DNA from: Ricinus communis
Lineage: Eukaryota > Streptophyta > Magnoliopsida > Malpighiales > Euphorbiaceae
DNA length: 64,000 bases
Direction of reading: 5' to 3'
Assembly: GCF_019578655.1 (NCBI RefSeq)
Contig: NC_063258.1
Span: 23,316,802 to 23,380,801 of the forward strand
In this document: piece by piece, positions 60,811-64,000 of the stretch
How positions within the stretch are numbered: position 1 is the stretch's first letter
Layout of the letters: each line of letters opens with the position of its first letter
The notes under the pieces: generated by a model
What the model saw: the letters and a program-made list of their open reading frames with translations, nothing else
The model's database searches: none
Told to the model about the DNA's origin: nothing
Position numbers and translations under genes: made by a program

Positions 60811-61566
60811 TAGGGATAATTATTATTTGCTTCTTATATTATTTCATATTATACTAGTTACTCCATAATATTTAAAAATTATAAGTTTTTATTCTTTCAT
60901 TTCGTAATTTTATACTAGTTCTTTCGTCAGAATTTTTATTAACTTTTAATTAGGTTTGATTTTATACTATTTACTCTACTGATCTTTGGTGTAATATTTA
61001 AATTTCTCCTTATAGTTTATTTAAATTATACTAGAGTCCTTTTGTCTAATTTCTTTATAAAAATTAATTTTAGTATCTGTACAAAATTAATTAACTAGTG
61101 TTCTTTAATTACTCTAATTTTTAATACAATTAAATTCTAGTAAAATTTAAACATTATAGAAGTACTTATATTTATCAAAATATTAGAAATTCATATAATT
61201 TAACTTTATATTATTAAATTAAAATAAATATCATCCTTATTATTAATTTTTTTACACTAGAACTGTAAGAAGCTTGAGGATCAAATTATATATTTTTTTT
61301 CAATTTAGTTCTTAATTTGCATTGACTTTCAGAATGCAAAAGAATTTTAGTGCAATAAATAAAATATAAGGTACAAGTTGTATATTACACAAAAAAAATG
61401 AGGAGTTAAATAGTATAAAACCAAATCTAATTAACCATTTTTTTAGTGAAATTCTAATGAAATAGATTTTTAATATAAAATCATAAAATAGAAAAATATA
61501 AATATAAATATTAAGGAGTAAGTAGGATAATATGAAAAATACATGAGAAAAATAGTAATTATCCTA
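60811..61566. repeat. Foldback element family F, copy 1
   Basis: The left end TAGGGATAATTATTATTTGC and right end (reverse complement TAGGATAATTACTATTTTTC) start arms of about 250-300 bases. Both arms contain the words GATTT(G)GTTTTATACTATTT-like and TTTATTG/TTTATTTAAATTATACTAG. No coding. Confidence 0.6.
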
Positions 61567-61859
61567 AAAATTAAAATAATGAAAAATTAGATAAAAAAAA
61601 TCTTTACATGAAAGAATATATAAAAAATTTATTCATCTAATAGAATAAATAGAATAGACGAATAAATTCTTTATTAAAAATGTGTTATGAGTATATATTA
61701 GAAAATTTGTTTCTATAAAAGGCTAATAGAGATAGAAATTAATGTATAGAAATGGAAAATAAAAAATACTTTTTATAATAAAATGTAATTAGAGTTAATA
61801 TAAAATATAAGGATATATTAAATTATAAATTTATCTTAATGATCATACATTGAAGTCTA

Positions 61860-62567
61860 TTTTGTAATTTTTTTCATCCTTTTATTTTTTATAATTTTAT
61901 ACTAAAAATCTATTTCATTATAATTTCATTAAACAATGGTTAGTTATGTTTGATTTTATACTATTTGCCTTATTAGTTTTTGTGCAATATATAAATTACT
62001 TTTTATATTTTATTAATTGTACTAAATTTTCCTTGCATTTTAAAAGTTAATGCAATTAAAGAACTAAATTGCTAAAATAATATAATTTGATCATCAACCT
62101 TCTTATTAAAGTTATAATTCTACTATAACAAAATTAATAATAAGAATAATCTCTTTTATTTTAACAATTTAAAGTAAAACTCTATGGACTTTCAATATTT
62201 TGATTAATATAAGGATTTTTAAGATATTTAAATATTACTAGAATTTAATTATGCTAAAATTTAAAGTAATTAAAGAACACTAGTTAATTATTTTTGTACA
62301 GAAATTAAAATTGATTTTACATAAAAATTAAACAAAGAAGTTTTAGTATAATAAATAAACTATAAAGGGCAATTTGTATATTACATTAAATATCATAAGT
62401 AAATAGTATACAATCAAACCTAGTTAATGGTTGTTTAACGAAAATTATCATGGAAGGGGTTTTTAGTATAAATATATAAAATAAAATAATGAAAATAATA
62501 TATGTTTTAGATATTAAAAAGTAACTAGTATAATATAGAAAAACACATAAAATAAATAGTAATTATC
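61860..62567. repeat. Foldback element family F, copy 2, opposite orientation
   Basis: Same arms as copy 1 (left GTTTGATTTTATACTATTTG, right ends AATAGTAATTATC). The middle (about 62130-62290) matches the reverse complement of the middle of copy 1, so the two copies face each other. The left end is shortened by about 60 bases. Confidence 0.55.
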
Positions 62568-62839
62568 TTTTTATTTTTTAATTAAAATTAAGATTTAAAT
62601 ATTAAAAAAGTAGCATCTATTATATTATAGTATTAATAAAATTATCATTCATTTTCTTTTTAGGTGCGTGTCTTATAAATATTTGACTTGATCAAATTTT
62701 GGATTAATTTAACTTGAAATTAAAAACTTTTAGGCCTATTTGATGAAAAGGTTAAAATCTGATCTATTTGACAACTTGACACAAGTTGAGGGACAAAAAC
62801 TGACCCTTTGTCCTTAAGATTTGTCGCAGTTTAGAATAC

Positions 62840-63110
62840 GACCACGTAACACGCGCGCTTAAACTCGCGTGAGAGAAAATCAGTACGGAGGCCCAGTGAA
62901 TTTGGGCCAGATAATAGCCCAACGTGCCTATCTTTCAGCAAATCTCGCCGCCGCGTGGACTGGATATGCATTCGGGCGACACAAAATCAAAAACAAAAAA
63001 AGATCTAGAAATTGCGAAGAAAACTCCAACTAGTTTTTACTAAGAGCACACTTTGCCAGGCCCTTTTGAGTCTCTATAAATACATAGCTTACTCCTCTAT
63101 TCTCTCTCGC
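62840..63110 (+). promoter_or_regulatory. Core promoter of S-adenosylmethionine decarboxylase
   Basis: TATA box TATAAATA at 63075-63082, giving a likely transcript start near 63110. Upstream are three TGGGC[C/T] site II-type elements (minus strand 62895-62890, plus 62903-62908, minus 62921-62916), typical of growth-linked genes. A CACGTA word lies at about 62843 and a CGCG-rich ACGCGCGC at 62851-62858 (CAMTA-like). These assignments are by motif only. Confidence 0.6.
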
Positions 63111-63370
63111 ACAAATAATTCGGACCATCTTAAAGTATTATCTGTTGTTTGCCCCTCAGATTTCTCTCTGTCTTTGGCTTTTACGATATCTCCTTTTTCT
63201 TGTTTCCAAGTTGAAGTTGCTGTGCTAAAGAAAATACTCATTGATTATAATCTAAGGTTTCTAGGTGTTTTAAGGTTCTCCATGTGTTGTTTTTTCAGGT
63301 TTGATTATGTTATATTGGAACTGATTGGAAATTAATTTTCATTGATTTGGGTTGCAGAGAAGAAGTGTGA
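63111..63370 (+). other. 5' leader of S-adenosylmethionine decarboxylase with probable intron
   Basis: The leader before the upstream ORFs. An intron most likely ends at TTGCAG, 63353-63358; the donor may be AAG/GTTTCT near 63256 or another GT. An ATG at about 63281 would then lie in the intron. Leader introns are known in plant genes of this family. Confidence 0.55.
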
Positions 63371-63379
63371 ATGTTGTAA
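63371..63379 (+). CDS. Tiny upstream ORF of S-adenosylmethionine decarboxylase
   Basis: ATG TTG TAA: two codons and a stop. Its last base is the first base of the small upstream ORF start (ATGTTGTAATGG). This one-base overlap is the conserved plant arrangement. In the known system the tiny ORF lets ribosomes bypass the repressive small ORF when polyamines are low. Confidence 0.93.
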   Translation: ML

Positions 63380-63617
63380 TGGAGACGAAAGGTGGCAAAA
63401 AGAAGTCAAGTAGTAGTAATTCCATTCAGTACGAAACTCCTCTTGGTTACAGCATTGAAGACGTTCGTCCAAACGGTGGCATCGAGAAGTTCAGATCTGC
63501 TGCTTACTCCAACGTAAGTGAATGTCGAAAGAAAACTCATCTTTATAAGAAGTTATTGATGTTTGTTTTGATTTTTTATCTTTTTGTTTGTTGCAGTGCG
63601 TCAGGAAGCCATCCTGA
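63379..63617 (+). CDS. Small conserved-peptide upstream ORF of S-adenosylmethionine decarboxylase
   Basis: Join of 63379-63513 and 63597-63617, 51 codons plus TGA, with an 83-base intron (AAC/GTAAGT..TTGCAG/TGC). The peptide starts METKGGKKKSSSSNS, has PLGYSIEDVRPNGGI in the middle and ends CVRKPS. This matches the conserved-peptide uORF of plant S-adenosylmethionine decarboxylase genes, usually 50-54 residues. In those genes the nascent peptide represses the main ORF when spermidine and spermine are high. The exon junction after Asn45 lies within the leader. Confidence 0.96.
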
Positions 63618-63769
63618 TACCTTCTCACAATAACAAGTTCAGCAAAAAATGCATTCTTCCGTAGACTAGTAGTTTTTCCATTTTCAATCAAATTCCAAAC
63701 GGAAAACATCAGTCAAAAGAATCAGTCTTTTAGCATTTTAGCTGTTAATCTTCCTTTCGATACTCCGCT

Positions 63770-64000
63770 ATGGCCATCGACTCACCGCCTCCTTCTCCAA
63801 TTGGCTTCGAAGGCTTTGAGAAGCGTCTCGAAATAACCTTCCAAGAACCACCCATTTTCAAAGACCCAACAGGGCGTGGCCTACGGGCCTTAAGTCGTTC
63901 CCAGCTTGACTCAATCCTCGAACCAGCTTGCTGCACCATTGTATCACAACTCTCCAACACTCAGTTTGACTCATACGTGCTCTCCGAGTCAAGTCTTTTC
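63770..64000 (+). CDS. SAMDC: S-adenosylmethionine decarboxylase proenzyme, N-terminal 77 residues
   Basis: Starts at ATG 63770 ([20 protein letters not shown]) and runs open to the window end. The landmarks [18 protein letters not shown], and YVLSESSLF are those of the plant enzyme. The proenzyme cuts itself between Glu73 and Ser74 in LSESS; the serine becomes the pyruvoyl cofactor. The enzyme makes decarboxylated S-adenosylmethionine, the aminopropyl donor for spermidine and spermine, in the cytosol. The start is supported by alignment of the whole N-terminus and lies 152 bases after the small uORF stop. Plant members are usually intronless in the main ORF and about 350-370 residues, so most of it lies beyond the window. 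Confidence 0.97.
   Translation, partial: MAIDSPPPSPIGFEGFEKRLEITFQEPPIFKDPTGRGLRALSRSQLDSILEPACCTIVSQLSNTQFDSYVLSESSLF

Noticed and set aside
63012..63335. 107-codon open frame before the decarboxylase
   Set aside because: It starts upstream of the TATA box and runs through the probable leader intron; it is not a conserved upstream ORF.

Overview
This is nuclear DNA of a flowering plant, most likely a eudicot and perhaps a rosid. The evidence is the intron-split genes with GT..AG junctions, the AT-rich intergenic DNA full of microsatellites, the plant-type LTR retrotransposons primed by initiator tRNA-Met, and two recognisable plant genes at the ends. The species cannot be fixed from sequence alone.

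Layout: (1) 1-2422, minus strand: the 5' two thirds of a leucine-rich-repeat receptor kinase gene (nine exons visible), cut off by the window start inside the kinase domain. (2) 3.1-16.2 kb: AT-rich intergenic DNA with microsatellites and long inverted-repeat (foldback) elements, ending in a broken tetraspanin 3' fragment. (3) 16857-21685: a complete but decayed Copia retrotransposon (element A) with TATAT target duplications. (4) 22403-25316: a 2.9 kb solo LTR in minus orientation with perfect GTTCT target duplications. (5) 25.3-34.3 kb: intergenic DNA with two diverged copies of a non-coding block. (6) 34.3-58.5 kb: a nest of mobile elements. A minus-strand LINE fragment is split by Copia element C (34939-58133, target duplication GGAAA). 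C is itself split by two Ty3/Gypsy elements, D (36265-43059, target duplication GAAGA) and B (45290-56902). B carries a truncated piece of a third Gypsy family (E, 48110-52553), flanked not by a 5 bp duplication but by a 323 bp direct repeat. (7) 58.5-62.6 kb: a possible hAT-like relic, a long TA microsatellite and three foldback elements. (8) 62.8-64.0 kb, plus strand: promoter, leader and first 77 codons of S-adenosylmethionine decarboxylase, with its two overlapping regulatory upstream ORFs.

The host genes are independent of each other: one is a membrane receptor kinase, the other a polyamine-synthesis enzyme controlled through upstream ORF translation. LTR comparison by eye gives about 24 differences in 304 bases for C, 27 in 767 for D and 16 in 834 for B. 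This order agrees with the nesting, C being oldest. All retroelement reading frames are broken by stops or frameshifts, so no element here looks autonomous.

I see no new multi-gene system. The points most worth a second look are the 323 bp duplication around E, the polyprotein end of B and D that is encoded inside the LTR, the stop-free 81-base intron beside the receptor's membrane segment, and the foldback elements upstream of the decarboxylase gene.
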